DNA from: Neglectibacter sp. X58
Lineage (GTDB): Bacteria; Bacillota; Clostridia; Oscillospirales; Acutalibacteraceae
Direction: 5' to 3'
Length of the DNA stretch: 35,119 nt
Assembly: GCF_009936035.1 (NCBI RefSeq)
Contig: NZ_QWEO01000031.1
Span: forward strand, 1-35,119
The stretch's first letter is position 1; every line of letters starts with the position of its first letter. The position numbers were made by a program, and so were the translations under genes. The notes under the pieces are model-generated. The model searched no databases. It was not told the DNA's origin and saw only the letters and a list, made by a program, of their open reading frames with translations. Positions 9,621-16,226 of the stretch are shown piece by piece.

Positions 9621-9649
9621 ATTATAACACGACTAATCCCTAAACGCAA
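9621..9649 (-). promoter_or_regulatory. Sigma-A promoter of the XRE-hsd operon
   Basis: On the minus strand TTGCGT (plus 9644-9649) and TATAAT (plus 9621-9626) are 17 nt apart, placing a start site about 45 nt before the XRE ATG. Confidence 0.7.
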
Positions 9650-9650
9650 G

Positions 9651-9678
9651 ATTTTCTCCTGCGATTGCAGGAGAAAAT
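9651..9678. promoter_or_regulatory. Perfect inverted repeat between divergent promoters, probable operator
   Basis: ATTTTCTCCTGC-GATT-GCAGGAGAAAAT has 12-bp perfect arms. It lies exactly between the -35 boxes of the XRE/hsd promoter and the kinase-operon promoter. Neither side has a terminator-like T-run, so an operator is likelier than a terminator. The XRE protein is the obvious candidate ligand. Confidence 0.7.
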
Positions 9679-9689
9679 TCTGTTATCTA

Positions 9690-9718
9690 TTGAATTTCTT
9701 ATCTTAATCTGTTATAAT
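9690..9718 (+). promoter_or_regulatory. Sigma-A promoter of the kinase-GNAT-ASCH operon
   Basis: TTGAAT at 9690-9695 and TATAAT at 9713-9718 are spaced by 17 nt, with the first gene starting at 9764. Confidence 0.75.
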
Positions 9719-9763
9719 AAATCTGAAAATCGTTATGGCTCTTTGTAAAGGAGAGATAGATGC

Positions 9764-10279
9764 ATGATTTTTGTGAGTGGTGTTCACGGTGTAGGAAAAT
9801 CATATTTTTGCAACCTTGTGAAAGATTTTGTGGGCATCGAAACCTATTCGGCCAGCGCCCTGATTGCAACGAAAAAGCGTTCAGAATTTGCAAAGAATAA
9901 GCTCATTCCTGACATAGATGAAAATCAGCAGTTCCTTCTCTGGGCCGTGGACGAGCTCAGAACGTTGTGCCAGAATTTTATTTTGGATGGACACTTCTGC
10001 CTGCTGAATGCATCGGGCGAAGTGCAACGTATTCCTTATGGCACTTTTGCTATGCTCAAACCGGATGCTATTGTGTTGCTAACCGAAAATCCAGAAATCA
10101 TAGCGTCCCGGCGAAGAAAGCGCGATGGAATTGAGGTTGCTGTAGAGAGCATTGAATACTTTCAGCGGGAAGAACGGCTATACGCAGATGAAGTTGCCAG
10201 AGACATTAATGCGAAGCTTTTTGTTTCCGAGGGCGCTAAAGACCTTATGCGGGCAATTGACTTCATAAAATCACTTTGA
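9764..10279 (+). CDS. P-loop kinase-like / AAA-type ATP-binding protein
   Basis: This 171-residue protein begins with a Walker A loop at residues 6-13 (GVHGVGKS) and has the size and outline of small nucleoside/nucleotide-kinase-like P-loop proteins. NFILDGHFCLL (about 71-81) is a Walker-B-like strand with a conserved Asp. IIASRRRKRDG is an Arg-rich lid-like segment. The substrate is unknown, and a role as NTPase or as kinase of a nucleoside or other small molecule is inference. AAAGGAGA precedes ATG 9764. It is the first gene of a compact operon with the GNAT-PUA-like protein (13 nt gap) and an ASCH protein. The frame is intact, in contrast to the neighbouring hsd genes. Confidence 0.75.
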   Translation: MIFVSGVHGVGKSYFCNLVKDFVGIETYSASALIATKKRSEFAKNKLIPDIDENQQFLLWAVDELRTLCQNFILDGHFCLLNASGEVQRIPYGTFAMLKPDAIVLLTENPEIIASRRRKRDGIEVAVESIEYFQREERLYADEVARDINAKLFVSEGAKDLMRAIDFIKSL

Positions 10280-10292
10280 GGAGGGGCCGATT

Positions 10293-11390
10293 ATGGCGGG
10301 TAAATTTGAACGCAAGCGATTTTCCGAGATCAATCTCAATGATCCCTTTTTCGATTCCTTGAAAGCAGATTACCCCGACACTTCATCAAGCACTGGTTTT
10401 GTGCAATGGTTCGCGGCAAAAGCCGCTGATGGGAAACGGGCGCTGATATTTGAAGATGACCAGGGTGTAGGAGCTTTTGTAAACCTAAAGCCGAATGAAG
10501 CTGAGGAGATCAATTTGGCAAACGGTATCGTTTTGCCGAAGACTGCTCGTCTTAAAATCACAACAATCAAAATTGATAAGCGTTATCGGAATCAAAGGAT
10601 TGGTGAGGGAGCTCTTGGTCTAACTTTGTGGCAATGGAGAGATTTGGGCATCAATGAAATTTATGTAACTGTTTTTGATAAACACATCAGTTTGATACTT
10701 CTTCTGGAGAAGTACGGCTTTATCCATGTCGGAAACAACCTGAATGGTGAGCGGGTATATATCAAAGATCGAAGGAATCTTGATTTCAGTGATCCCTGTA
10801 AATCATTCCCTTTTCTTAGCGATCAGGTCCAACACGCTGGATGCCTTGCCATTGATATGGAATATCACGACACCATGTTCGCTTCTTCTGACCTCGCTAA
10901 TACCTTGCAGGAGCGGGTTGATATTAGCGTGGCAAATGGGCTGAAAAAAGTATACATAGGCAAGCCTTACAGCCTGGCTTTCAAAGTTGGAGAGCCTGTT
11001 TTGGTATACAGAAAATACACCGGAACCGGTGGCCGTCCGGGGTATAAATCCGTTATTACTACTTATTGTGTGGCAACACGAATCGAAAAAATAACAGTAA
11101 ATGGACGTGCGCAATATTCTTATGACCAGTTTTTGCGCATGGTCGGTAACAAATCTGTCTATAATGAAGATGAATTGAAGGAAAAATATGATACCTGGGC
11201 TTCTCTAACACTGATTGAGTTATTGTATTATGGGTATTTTGGTGCAGGGAATAATGTAAACTGGATGTGGCTGAAAAGCAATGATTGTTGGCCTGGAACC
11301 CATCCCATGAATTTCCGTTATACAAGGAGCCAGTTCGAGAAAATTCTGCGGGAGGGCAAAGTAGATGTCGGCAATGTTATTATCAATTAA
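10293..11390 (+). CDS. GNAT N-acetyltransferase fused to a PUA/ASCH-like domain
   Basis: In this 365-residue protein, residues about 1-160 look like a GNAT acetyltransferase. LKITTIKIDKRYRNQRIGEG matches motif A with the acetyl-CoA loop RxxxxGEG, followed by LLLLEKYGFIHVG, the usual C-terminal GNAT strand and helix. The second half (about 170-365) contains EPVLVYRKYTGTGG and VITTYCVATRIEKI, a pattern like the barrel of PUA-superfamily (ASCH/EVE) domains that bind RNA or modified bases. The ribosome site GAGGAGGGG precedes ATG 10293. The stop overlaps the start of the ASCH gene by 26 nt, so the two are co-translated. An acetyltransferase tied to an RNA/nucleotide-binding domain suggests acetylation of an RNA- or nucleotide-linked substrate, or of a protein bound through it. 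That is inference. Confidence 0.72.
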   Translation: MAGKFERKRFSEINLNDPFFDSLKADYPDTSSSTGFVQWFAAKAADGKRALIFEDDQGVGAFVNLKPNEAEEINLANGIVLPKTARLKITTIKIDKRYRNQRIGEGALGLTLWQWRDLGINEIYVTVFDKHISLILLLEKYGFIHVGNNLNGERVYIKDRRNLDFSDPCKSFPFLSDQVQHAGCLAIDMEYHDTMFASSDLANTLQERVDISVANGLKKVYIGKPYSLAFKVGEPVLVYRKYTGTGGRPGYKSVITTYCVATRIEKITVNGRAQYSYDQFLRMVGNKSVYNEDELKEKYDTWASLTLIELLYYGYFGAGNNVNWMWLKSNDCWPGTHPMNFRYTRSQFEKILREGKVDVGNVIIN

Positions 11391-11733
11391 GCCTAAGTAT
11401 GCGAAGGTAATACTTGAGGGGAAAAAACAATACGAATTCCGAAAAAGCAGACCGAAAGATGGTGTGGATCGAACCATTTTCTATGCGTCAGCACCGCAGA
11501 AAGAAGTGGTCGGAGAAGCGCTTATTGATGAAATATTGGAAGGTACGCCGAAAGAAATCTGGGAGATAGCAAAAACTGCTGCGGGCATTACAAAGAAATT
11601 TTATTTTTCCTACTATTCTGGAAAAGATAAGGCTATTGCATATAAATTAAAAAATGTAGTGATTTACGAAAAACCCAAGGCTTTGTCTGATTACGGTATC
11701 CGTCAGGCTCCGCAATCTTTTGTATATCTATAA
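11365..11733 (+). CDS. ASCH-domain protein
   Basis: This 122-residue single-domain protein has the typical ASCH opening (MLLSIKPKYAKVILEGKKQYEFRKSRP), with the conserved Gly-Lys-K-x-x-E-x-R motif. After it come IFYASAPQKEVVGEALIDEIL and, near the end, EKPKALSDYGIRQAPQSFVY. ASCH domains are PUA-related; the E. coli member YqfB hydrolyses N4-acetylcytidine, and others are thought to bind RNA. Beside an acetyltransferase with a related domain, a paired role in making, reading or removing an acetylated nucleoside is attractive but unproven. Start ATG 11365 has GGGAGGG 8 nt upstream and overlaps the preceding gene. A strong terminator follows at 11757. Confidence 0.82.
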   Translation: MSAMLLSIKPKYAKVILEGKKQYEFRKSRPKDGVDRTIFYASAPQKEVVGEALIDEILEGTPKEIWEIAKTAAGITKKFYFSYYSGKDKAIAYKLKNVVIYEKPKALSDYGIRQAPQSFVYL

Positions 11734-11756
11734 ACGGCTATAAAGCAGTATGTTTT

Positions 11757-11818
11757 AATGCCTTGGCACTCCTGATTTTAGACAGGAACAGAAGTGCCAA
11801 GGCATTATTTTTTAATTT
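11757..11818 (+). terminator. Intrinsic terminator of the kinase-GNAT-ASCH operon
   Basis: AATGCCTTGGCACT and AGTGCCAAGGCATT form a perfect 14-bp stem (11757-11770 with 11793-11806). The loop itself contains a CCTG/CAGG pairing, and ATTTTTTAATTT follows. Only the plus orientation has the T-run. Confidence 0.85.
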
Positions 11819-11880
11819 ACGAACTTGTGGGAGAAAATATCCTTGACAAATGGGGTCTTGGTACAAACTTCTAAAAGAAA

Positions 11881-11911
11881 GCGCCCCGCCCTTCTTGTAA
11901 GGGGCGGGGTG
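11881..11911 (-). terminator. Terminator after the PHP gene
   Basis: CGCCCCGCCC pairs with GGGGCGGGGTG around a 9-nt loop. On the minus strand it is followed by CTTTCTTTT, placing it just downstream of the PHP stop at 11930. The plus side also has TTTT, so it may stop transcription from both directions. Confidence 0.75.
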
Positions 11912-11929
11912 TTTTCCATACGGGAGATT

Positions 11930-12661
11930 TCAGACAGACTCCAGAAGGCTGTCTTTTGAAACGGCCTGGCCTTTGGCGCACAGCTTGTAATCCCCAGCCC
12001 GGAGCAGGGAGACAAGTTCTTGATTATCCTTGGGCGGCACAGGGAAAAGCACCCCGGCCCTGCCGATTGCCTTCCCGTCCTGGATGTGCTCGTCCCCGCC
12101 GGAGGTGGTGAGCAGGCCCTTTTCCCGGGCAAGCTTGGCGGCCTGGCGGTTTTCCTCGTCCTCGTTGTAGAAATTGAAGGTTTCCACTGCGTCCATATAT
12201 TGAATCCGGGGCGGGACGCTGGTGTTGATATAAGGGGCATGGCGGAAGGGGTGGGCATGGGAGAGGAAGCCCCCGGCCTTATGGACAGCGGCGCTGTAGT
12301 CCTCCAGGGAATATTTGTCCAGATCCGGGTGGGCCAGGAGGAAGTCCAGGTCTATGCCATAGGTGAGGACTTCCTTGCCGTCGCCATACAGGTGTTCCAG
12401 TCCGAACAGCACTGTAAAGCCCTTGCCCGCCCCCCAGTTTTTAGCGGCTCCATAGGCCTCCCAATAGCGGCGGGCTTTGTCCTCCCAGGGCAGCGCCCGG
12501 TTTACGGCGGTGTTGCCGCTGAGGAAGTGATCCGTTATCACCATCCCGGCATAGCCCGCCTGGAAATAGGCGGCAGCCATCTCCTCCGGGCTGTTGTGGG
12601 CGCAGGCACTGCACCAGTTGGTGTGGCAGTGCATTTCATATTGATAGGCATATTCTTTCAT
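11930..12661 (-). CDS. PHP-domain metal-dependent phosphoesterase
   Basis: This 243-residue protein has PHP-superfamily metal-binding motifs: EMHCHTNWCS at residues 10-19 (the H-x-H pair), AGMVITDHF at about 40-48, FLSHAHPFRHA in the middle, and TSGGDEH near the end. PHP enzymes hydrolyse phosphoesters with two or three metal ions; the substrate here cannot be told. I chose ATG 12661 because the protein begins, as usual, a few residues before the HxH motif. A longer in-frame reading to 12775 would cover leader DNA with a promoter upstream. GGTGA before the ATG is a modest ribosome site. It is a single gene with its own promoter (12796-12824) and terminator (11881-11911). Confidence 0.85.
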   Translation of the reverse strand: MKEYAYQYEMHCHTNWCSACAHNSPEEMAAAYFQAGYAGMVITDHFLSGNTAVNRALPWEDKARRYWEAYGAAKNWGAGKGFTVLFGLEHLYGDGKEVLTYGIDLDFLLAHPDLDKYSLEDYSAAVHKAGGFLSHAHPFRHAPYINTSVPPRIQYMDAVETFNFYNEDEENRQAAKLAREKGLLTTSGGDEHIQDGKAIGRAGVLFPVPPKDNQELVSLLRAGDYKLCAKGQAVSKDSLLESV

Positions 12662-12771
12662 GTAAATCACCACGCGATACAGAGTTCGCACAAAGAGGGA
12701 TAAAAAGCTTCCGTCCCTGTGCCCGGTATCGTCCCTTCCGTCATAATTTTTCACGCCATCCGCCATAGGGC

Positions 12772-12822
12772 GCAAAATCTGCTTTCGCAGGAATAATCAT
12801 ACCGCATACAGGCAGATTTTGC
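12772..12822. repeat. Inverted repeat in the PHP leader/promoter
   Basis: GCAAAATCTGC (12772-12782) and GCAGATTTTGC (12812-12822) are perfect 11-bp arms about 29 nt apart. They bracket the -10 box of the PHP promoter, and the right arm overlaps the -35 box. They could be a regulator site or a leader hairpin. Confidence 0.5.
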
Positions 12823-12824
12823 AA
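12796..12824 (-). promoter_or_regulatory. Sigma-A promoter of the PHP gene
   Basis: On the minus strand TTGCAA (plus 12819-12824) and TATGAT (plus 12796-12801) are 17 nt apart, upstream of a leader of roughly 125 nt. Confidence 0.6.
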
Positions 12825-12870
12825 GGGGCAGACTGCGTTAACGATAGGATAAACTCCATAAAAGCAAAGA

Positions 12871-12913
12871 GGAAGGGCCTGCCGTCTGCCGCGCACAGAC
12901 AGCAAGCCCTTCC
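12871..12913 (-). terminator. Terminator after spoVAD
   Basis: The outer stem GGAAGGGC/GCCCTTCC and inner stem GCTGTCTG/CAGACGGC form a long hairpin. On the minus strand it is followed by TCTTTGCTTTT, about 50 nt after the spoVAD stop. Confidence 0.7.
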
Positions 12914-12960
12914 AGGCGCTTGGATTTTCTTTTTCCTTCTCTGCCTGCCCGGTTTTTGGG

Positions 12961-13968
12961 TCAGGCGCCGCGCTTGAGGTGCAGGATGTGGCACACGCCT
13001 GGAATGCTCTCCCCCTGCTGGGAAGAGGTGGGGGACATCAAGGCGCCGGTAGCGCAGAAAAGGATGCTTTTCAGGCCCCCGGCCTCCATGCGGTTGAGAA
13101 TGTGCCCGCACAGGACAGAAGCGGAACACCCGCAGCCAGAGCCTCCGGCGTGTACGTCCTGCTTCTCCCGATCAAAGAGGAGCAGGCCGCAGTCCTGGTG
13201 CCGGGAGGAGATGTCCAGGCTGTTTTCCTGGAGAGTCCGGTACAGCAGATCTGTGCCCACCTGACCCAGATCGCCGGTGTAGATGCAGTCATAGTCCTCC
13301 GGCTTTGTGCCTGTGTCCTGGAGGAACTGGAAGATACTGTCCGCCGCAGCGGGGGCCATGGCAGCGCCCATGTTGGCGGGATCTTTCACACCCAAGTCCA
13401 CGATTTTCCCTGCCAGGCCCCGGCGCACCTCTACCGCCCCCCTCTGGCCCACCAGGGCGCACCCTGCCGCTGTAGCAGTCCACTGGGCCGTGGGGGTGCG
13501 CTGGGCGCCATACTCTAAAGGCGTGCGGAACTGCCTTTCCGCCGAGCAGAAGTGAGAGCTTGTCACGGCTGCCGCCCGGTTTGCCGCCCCGCAGTCCACC
13601 AGGACAGAGGCCATCAGCAAGGTCTGGGCCATGGTGGAGCATGCGCCATATTGCCCCAGAAAGGGGATGTTGTAATCCAGCAGCCCAAAGGTGGAGGAAA
13701 TGCACTGGTTCAGCAAATCCCCGGCGAGAATAAAGTCCACCTCCTGGGGCTTCACCCCGGCCTTTGCAAGGGCCAGGGCCACAGCTTCCTTTTGAAGCTG
13801 GGCTTCCGCCTTTTCCCAGCTTTCCGTTTGCAGGCTGGTGTCCTGGAAGGTCTGGTCAAAGTCTGCGGATAAAGGTCCTTCTGCCTCCTTCTTGCCCCCA
13901 ATGGCCCCATGGGCCTCGATTTTAGGCGGGGTGGAAAATTCCAGCGTCTGCTTGCCTATGCGTTTCAT
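12961..13968 (-). CDS. spoVAD: Stage V sporulation protein AD
   Basis: SpoVAD belongs to the spore inner-membrane SpoVA channel that moves dipicolinic acid, and it has a thiolase-like fold. The 335 residues carry family blocks: LSADFDQTFQD (about 35), EKAEAQLQKEAVALALAKAG, VDFILAGDLLNQ (about 81-92), GLLDYNIPFLGQYGACSTMAQ, VTSSHFCSAERQFRTPLEYGAQR, YTGDLGQVGTDLL and a C-terminal GGSGCGCSASVLCGH. ATG 13968 fits the family N-terminus (MKRIGKQTLEF), with a GGGGGA ribosome site. The in-frame upstream ATG at 14049 would lie in front of the promoter. SpoVAC and SpoVAE genes, its usual neighbours, are not adjacent, so this is an orphan or second copy. A forespore-type promoter at 14001-14029 and a terminator at 12871-12913 make it a self-contained unit. 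Confidence 0.9.
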   Translation of the reverse strand: MKRIGKQTLEFSTPPKIEAHGAIGGKKEAEGPLSADFDQTFQDTSLQTESWEKAEAQLQKEAVALALAKAGVKPQEVDFILAGDLLNQCISSTFGLLDYNIPFLGQYGACSTMAQTLLMASVLVDCGAANRAAAVTSSHFCSAERQFRTPLEYGAQRTPTAQWTATAAGCALVGQRGAVEVRRGLAGKIVDLGVKDPANMGAAMAPAAADSIFQFLQDTGTKPEDYDCIYTGDLGQVGTDLLYRTLQENSLDISSRHQDCGLLLFDREKQDVHAGGSGCGCSASVLCGHILNRMEAGGLKSILFCATGALMSPTSSQQGESIPGVCHILHLKRGA

Positions 13969-14000
13969 GTGTTTGTCCCCCAATTTTTTGATTCTGGGGT

Positions 14001-14029
14001 TAGTATGCCCGCATATGGAAAAGTCATTC
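14001..14029 (-). promoter_or_regulatory. SigG/SigF-type (forespore) promoter of spoVAD
   Basis: On the minus strand GAATG (plus 14025-14029) and CATACTA (plus 14001-14007) are spaced by 17 nt. They fit the Bacillus SigG consensus GHATR and CATWHTA, whose usual spacer is about 18. The -10 lies 33 nt before the spoVAD ATG. No good sigma-A boxes overlap it. Confidence 0.72.
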
Positions 14030-14034
14030 CAAAA

Positions 14035-14065
14035 ATATAACCGCCCCATGGAGGAGCGGTTATAT
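14035..14065 (-). terminator. Terminator after the SLH-domain gene
   Basis: ATATAACCGC (14035-14044) and GCGGTTATAT (14056-14065) are perfect 10-bp arms. On the minus strand they are followed by TTTTT, 32 nt after the upstream gene's stop and immediately before the spoVAD promoter. Confidence 0.85.
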
Positions 14066-14096
14066 TGGGAATTAGCTTTTTGCGCGTTCCTGTTTA

Positions 14097-15635
14097 TCAG
14101 GCTTTATCCCGGTAGAGGAAGGTTACGATCTGCCCTCTGGTGCAGCTCTTGCCGGGAGCGAAAGTGGTGTCGGTTTCGCCCTGGGTGATGCCGAAGGCTA
14201 CAGCCCACTTTACGGCCTCGGTGTAATATTCGCCTTCCTTCACATCACCGAAGGAAGAATTTCCGCCCGCGGGCTGGTTGTTAGCACGCCACAGGAAGGT
14301 GACGGCCTGTGCCCGGTTGCAGGCAGCGTTGGGAGAGAAATGGGTGGCGTCCGTGCCGCTGGTAATCCCTTTTTCCTTTGCCCACAGCATGGCCTTATAG
14401 TAATACTCCCCGCTTTTCACGTCCACAAAGGGGTTCGCCGTGGAGGAAGGTTCGGGAGAGCCGTTGGCCCGCCACAGGAAAGTGACAATCTGCCCACGGG
14501 TGCAGGTCTTGTTAGGGGCAAAGGTGGTGCTGCTCTCCCCTTGGGTGATCTTGTTCTCTACTGCCCACTTGACGGCGTCCTCATAGAAAGCGCCAGATTC
14601 CACGTCAGTGAAATTCGCAGGCGGCGTGGTTTCCCCGTCCAAATCGAAGAACTGGACGTTATGTTCCTTGGCGAAGCGTTCCGCTTCGGTGCCCTTGTAG
14701 CCGTAGATCTGCAGCCAATCAGGCGGTGCATCGGAGGTCAACTTCACTTCAAACTTTGTCATGCTCTTCGGGATATAAAGCTTTATAGGCTCTTCTGTCT
14801 TCCTGTGACGGTCCTGCATAAATATGTCGAACCAGCCTACAAAAGACTCTTCAAATGTCTCTGTGCCCTCCGCAATTCGGATTTCATCATTGGGCGGCGT
14901 ATGCGGGGCAAGAACCAATTCCTTACCATCCTTCGTGTAGATACAGCCATTAATGGATTTAGAATCGGGATGGTTTTCGGAGACGATATAGGAAGATATA
15001 TGGCTCGGCGTTCTAAGCCACACCATACCGATGGAGCTTCCGAAGGAATTGAAGTCCGGTCTATGTTTCGTCCACCAAGTGCTGGGGAAATATATTTCTG
15101 TCAACTGTTTGCAGGGAGTCAAAAAAGCATAGGAGCTATATTGAACTCTGTCAATGGCCCCTTCCATAATGGTCAGCCTGCCCTTTTTAGCTGGGGGCAC
15201 TGCATACAGATAGTAATCACCCGTCTCCGGAATTTTCATGTACAGGCAGTCATCATAAGCCAACAGGGTCTTGTTGCCTGCTTCCACTTCAAAGCTTTCA
15301 ACCTCTTGATTGTCCCAAAACTGTCCGCCTTCTGTCACCCAATTCCCATCCTTCCTGGTTATCAGCTTCACATCGGATGTAAAGACAACCTTCTTGGGAT
15401 GATAATCCTGCCAGGGTGTGGAGGGTTCCCTCTCGGAATGGATGGAAGGGCCAGGCAGATAGTGTGCCATATCGCCCGAGCCTGAAATGGTCAGGGTGCC
15501 GTTTTCCACTTTCCAGGTGACGCTTCCGTCCCCAGCCGCGCTACAATCGCCGCTGGCCGCCGCCGAAGCCGCCATGGGCAGGGCACCCGCTGCCAGCAAA
15601 ACCGCCAGCAGCACGGCAAAAAACTTCTTCTTCAT
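14097..15635 (-). CDS. Secreted SLH-domain surface protein
   Basis: This 512-residue protein starts with a clear signal peptide (MKKKFFAVLLAVLLAAGALP then ASAA). The middle (about 30-330) has weak leucine-rich/BspA-like traits (GTLTISGSGDM, LTEIYFPSTWW, RIAEGTETFEESF, IKLYIPKSM) and no catalytic motif that I recognise. Three SLH repeats fill the C-terminus (about 340-512). Each starts FTDVESG-, FVDVKSG- or FGDVKEG-like and ends CTRGQIVTFL or CNRAQAVTFL. SLH domains anchor proteins to pyruvylated secondary cell-wall polymers, so this is probably a cell-surface protein of unknown role. ATG 15635 follows GGAGG by 8 nt; the longer frame to 15683 lacks a site. The gene stands alone, with a terminator at 14035-14065. 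Confidence 0.85.
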   Translation of the reverse strand: MKKKFFAVLLAVLLAAGALPMAASAAASGDCSAAGDGSVTWKVENGTLTISGSGDMAHYLPGPSIHSEREPSTPWQDYHPKKVVFTSDVKLITRKDGNWVTEGGQFWDNQEVESFEVEAGNKTLLAYDDCLYMKIPETGDYYLYAVPPAKKGRLTIMEGAIDRVQYSSYAFLTPCKQLTEIYFPSTWWTKHRPDFNSFGSSIGMVWLRTPSHISSYIVSENHPDSKSINGCIYTKDGKELVLAPHTPPNDEIRIAEGTETFEESFVGWFDIFMQDRHRKTEEPIKLYIPKSMTKFEVKLTSDAPPDWLQIYGYKGTEAERFAKEHNVQFFDLDGETTPPANFTDVESGAFYEDAVKWAVENKITQGESSTTFAPNKTCTRGQIVTFLWRANGSPEPSSTANPFVDVKSGEYYYKAMLWAKEKGITSGTDATHFSPNAACNRAQAVTFLWRANNQPAGGNSSFGDVKEGEYYTEAVKWAVAFGITQGETDTTFAPGKSCTRGQIVTFLYRDKA

Positions 15636-15775
15636 GTCTTTTCCTCCGTTTGTCAAAAATTCCAGCAAATCCCCAGAATGCAAAAATGTATGCTTTTTTG
15701 CCAGGGGGCAGGAGAAACAGATTTGTCAAAAAAGCAGGGCAAAAACCTTGCTTTTCGGGGGGAATAGTGGTAAAA

Positions 15776-15949
15776 TTATACAAACAGCAAGTTTTCAGAC
15801 AAATTTGTTAAAAAGCATACTTTTTTATAATATTTCAAAGCTAAAAGCCTGGGGCGGGAAACCTCGAAAGTTTCCGCCAGGTAAGGCATGGTGACCTTGT
15901 TCCCCTGCAGGAGGATGGAAAGTATGCCAATAAGCCTGTCCAGCTTCAT
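15776..15949 (-). pseudogene. N-terminal remnant of a YafY/WYL-type HTH regulator
   Basis: ATG 15949 has an excellent ribosome site (GGGAGGGGG) and opens MKLDRLIGILSILLQ, then NKVTMPYLAETFEVSR. This is the usual start of DeoR/YafY-type (HTH_11 plus WYL) regulators. After VSRPR, where the recognition helix and long C-terminal domain should continue, the frame turns into unrelated AT-rich sequence and stops at 15776 (57 codons). The rest of the gene is not in the window. It lies next to the MITE-like element at 15987-16101 and is best read as a deleted gene. Confidence 0.6.
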
Positions 15950-15986
15950 ATGCCGCCCCCTCCCTATGGTGTAATCCCTGCACGCT

Positions 15987-16101
15987 TACTATAGTTAACG
16001 CAGTTCAAAAGAGGTAGAACACCTCTTTTGAACCAGACGGCACAGCCGCCTGGCCTGAAAATCGGGATGTACCGATTTTCAAATGCGTTTACTATAATAC
16101 C
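15987..16101. mobile_element. MITE-like inverted-repeat element
   Basis: About 115 bp are bounded by imperfect terminal inverted repeats: TTACTATAGTTAACGCA at the left against the complement of TGCGTTTACTATAATAC at the right (14 of 17 pair). Inside are two perfect hairpins: GTTCAAAAGAGGT/ACCTCTTTTGAAC (13-bp arms, starting 16003) and TGAAAATCGG/CCGATTTTCA (10-bp arms, 16056-16081). There is no coding frame. Motifs like the left end recur at 12832-12847 and 27400-27418, which supports a dispersed element. Its mobility is inferred. A TATAAT inside the right end may act as a promoter. Confidence 0.5.
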
Positions 16102-16189
16102 ATACCGGCCCAGGGGGCGCAAGATCCGGAACAAAGGGGGAGGCCTTGCGCTGTCTGTGCAAAGCTTCCCGCAACGAACACACCCAGTA

Positions 16190-16220
16190 AGAAGCCCCTG
16201 CCATACAGGCAGGGGCTTCT
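16190..16220. terminator. Terminator after the glycosyltransferase gene
   Basis: AGAAGCCCCTGCC and GGCAGGGGCTTCT form a perfect 13-bp stem with a 5-nt loop, 6 nt beyond the minus-strand stop at 16227. The T-rich tail is clearer on the plus side (GTATTTTTA) than on the minus side (TTACT), so direction is uncertain. Confidence 0.65.
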
Positions 16221-16226
16221 GTATTT

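Larger units (their letters stand above)
1..11870. other. AT-richer accessory/defence island
   Basis: Base composition changes visibly near 11.8-11.9 kb. To the left genes use many A/T-ending codons and spacers are AT-rich; to the right coding and spacer DNA is strongly GC-rich. The left part carries a phage-type regulator tail, a restriction system and defence-associated families. The left end is outside the window, and I found no integrase, tRNA or clear attachment site at the right end. Confidence 0.6.

Noticed and set aside
15487-15894. 135-codon plus-strand frame over the SLH start region
   Set aside because: Its first half is antisense to the signal peptide of the SLH protein, with no site or recognisable domain.
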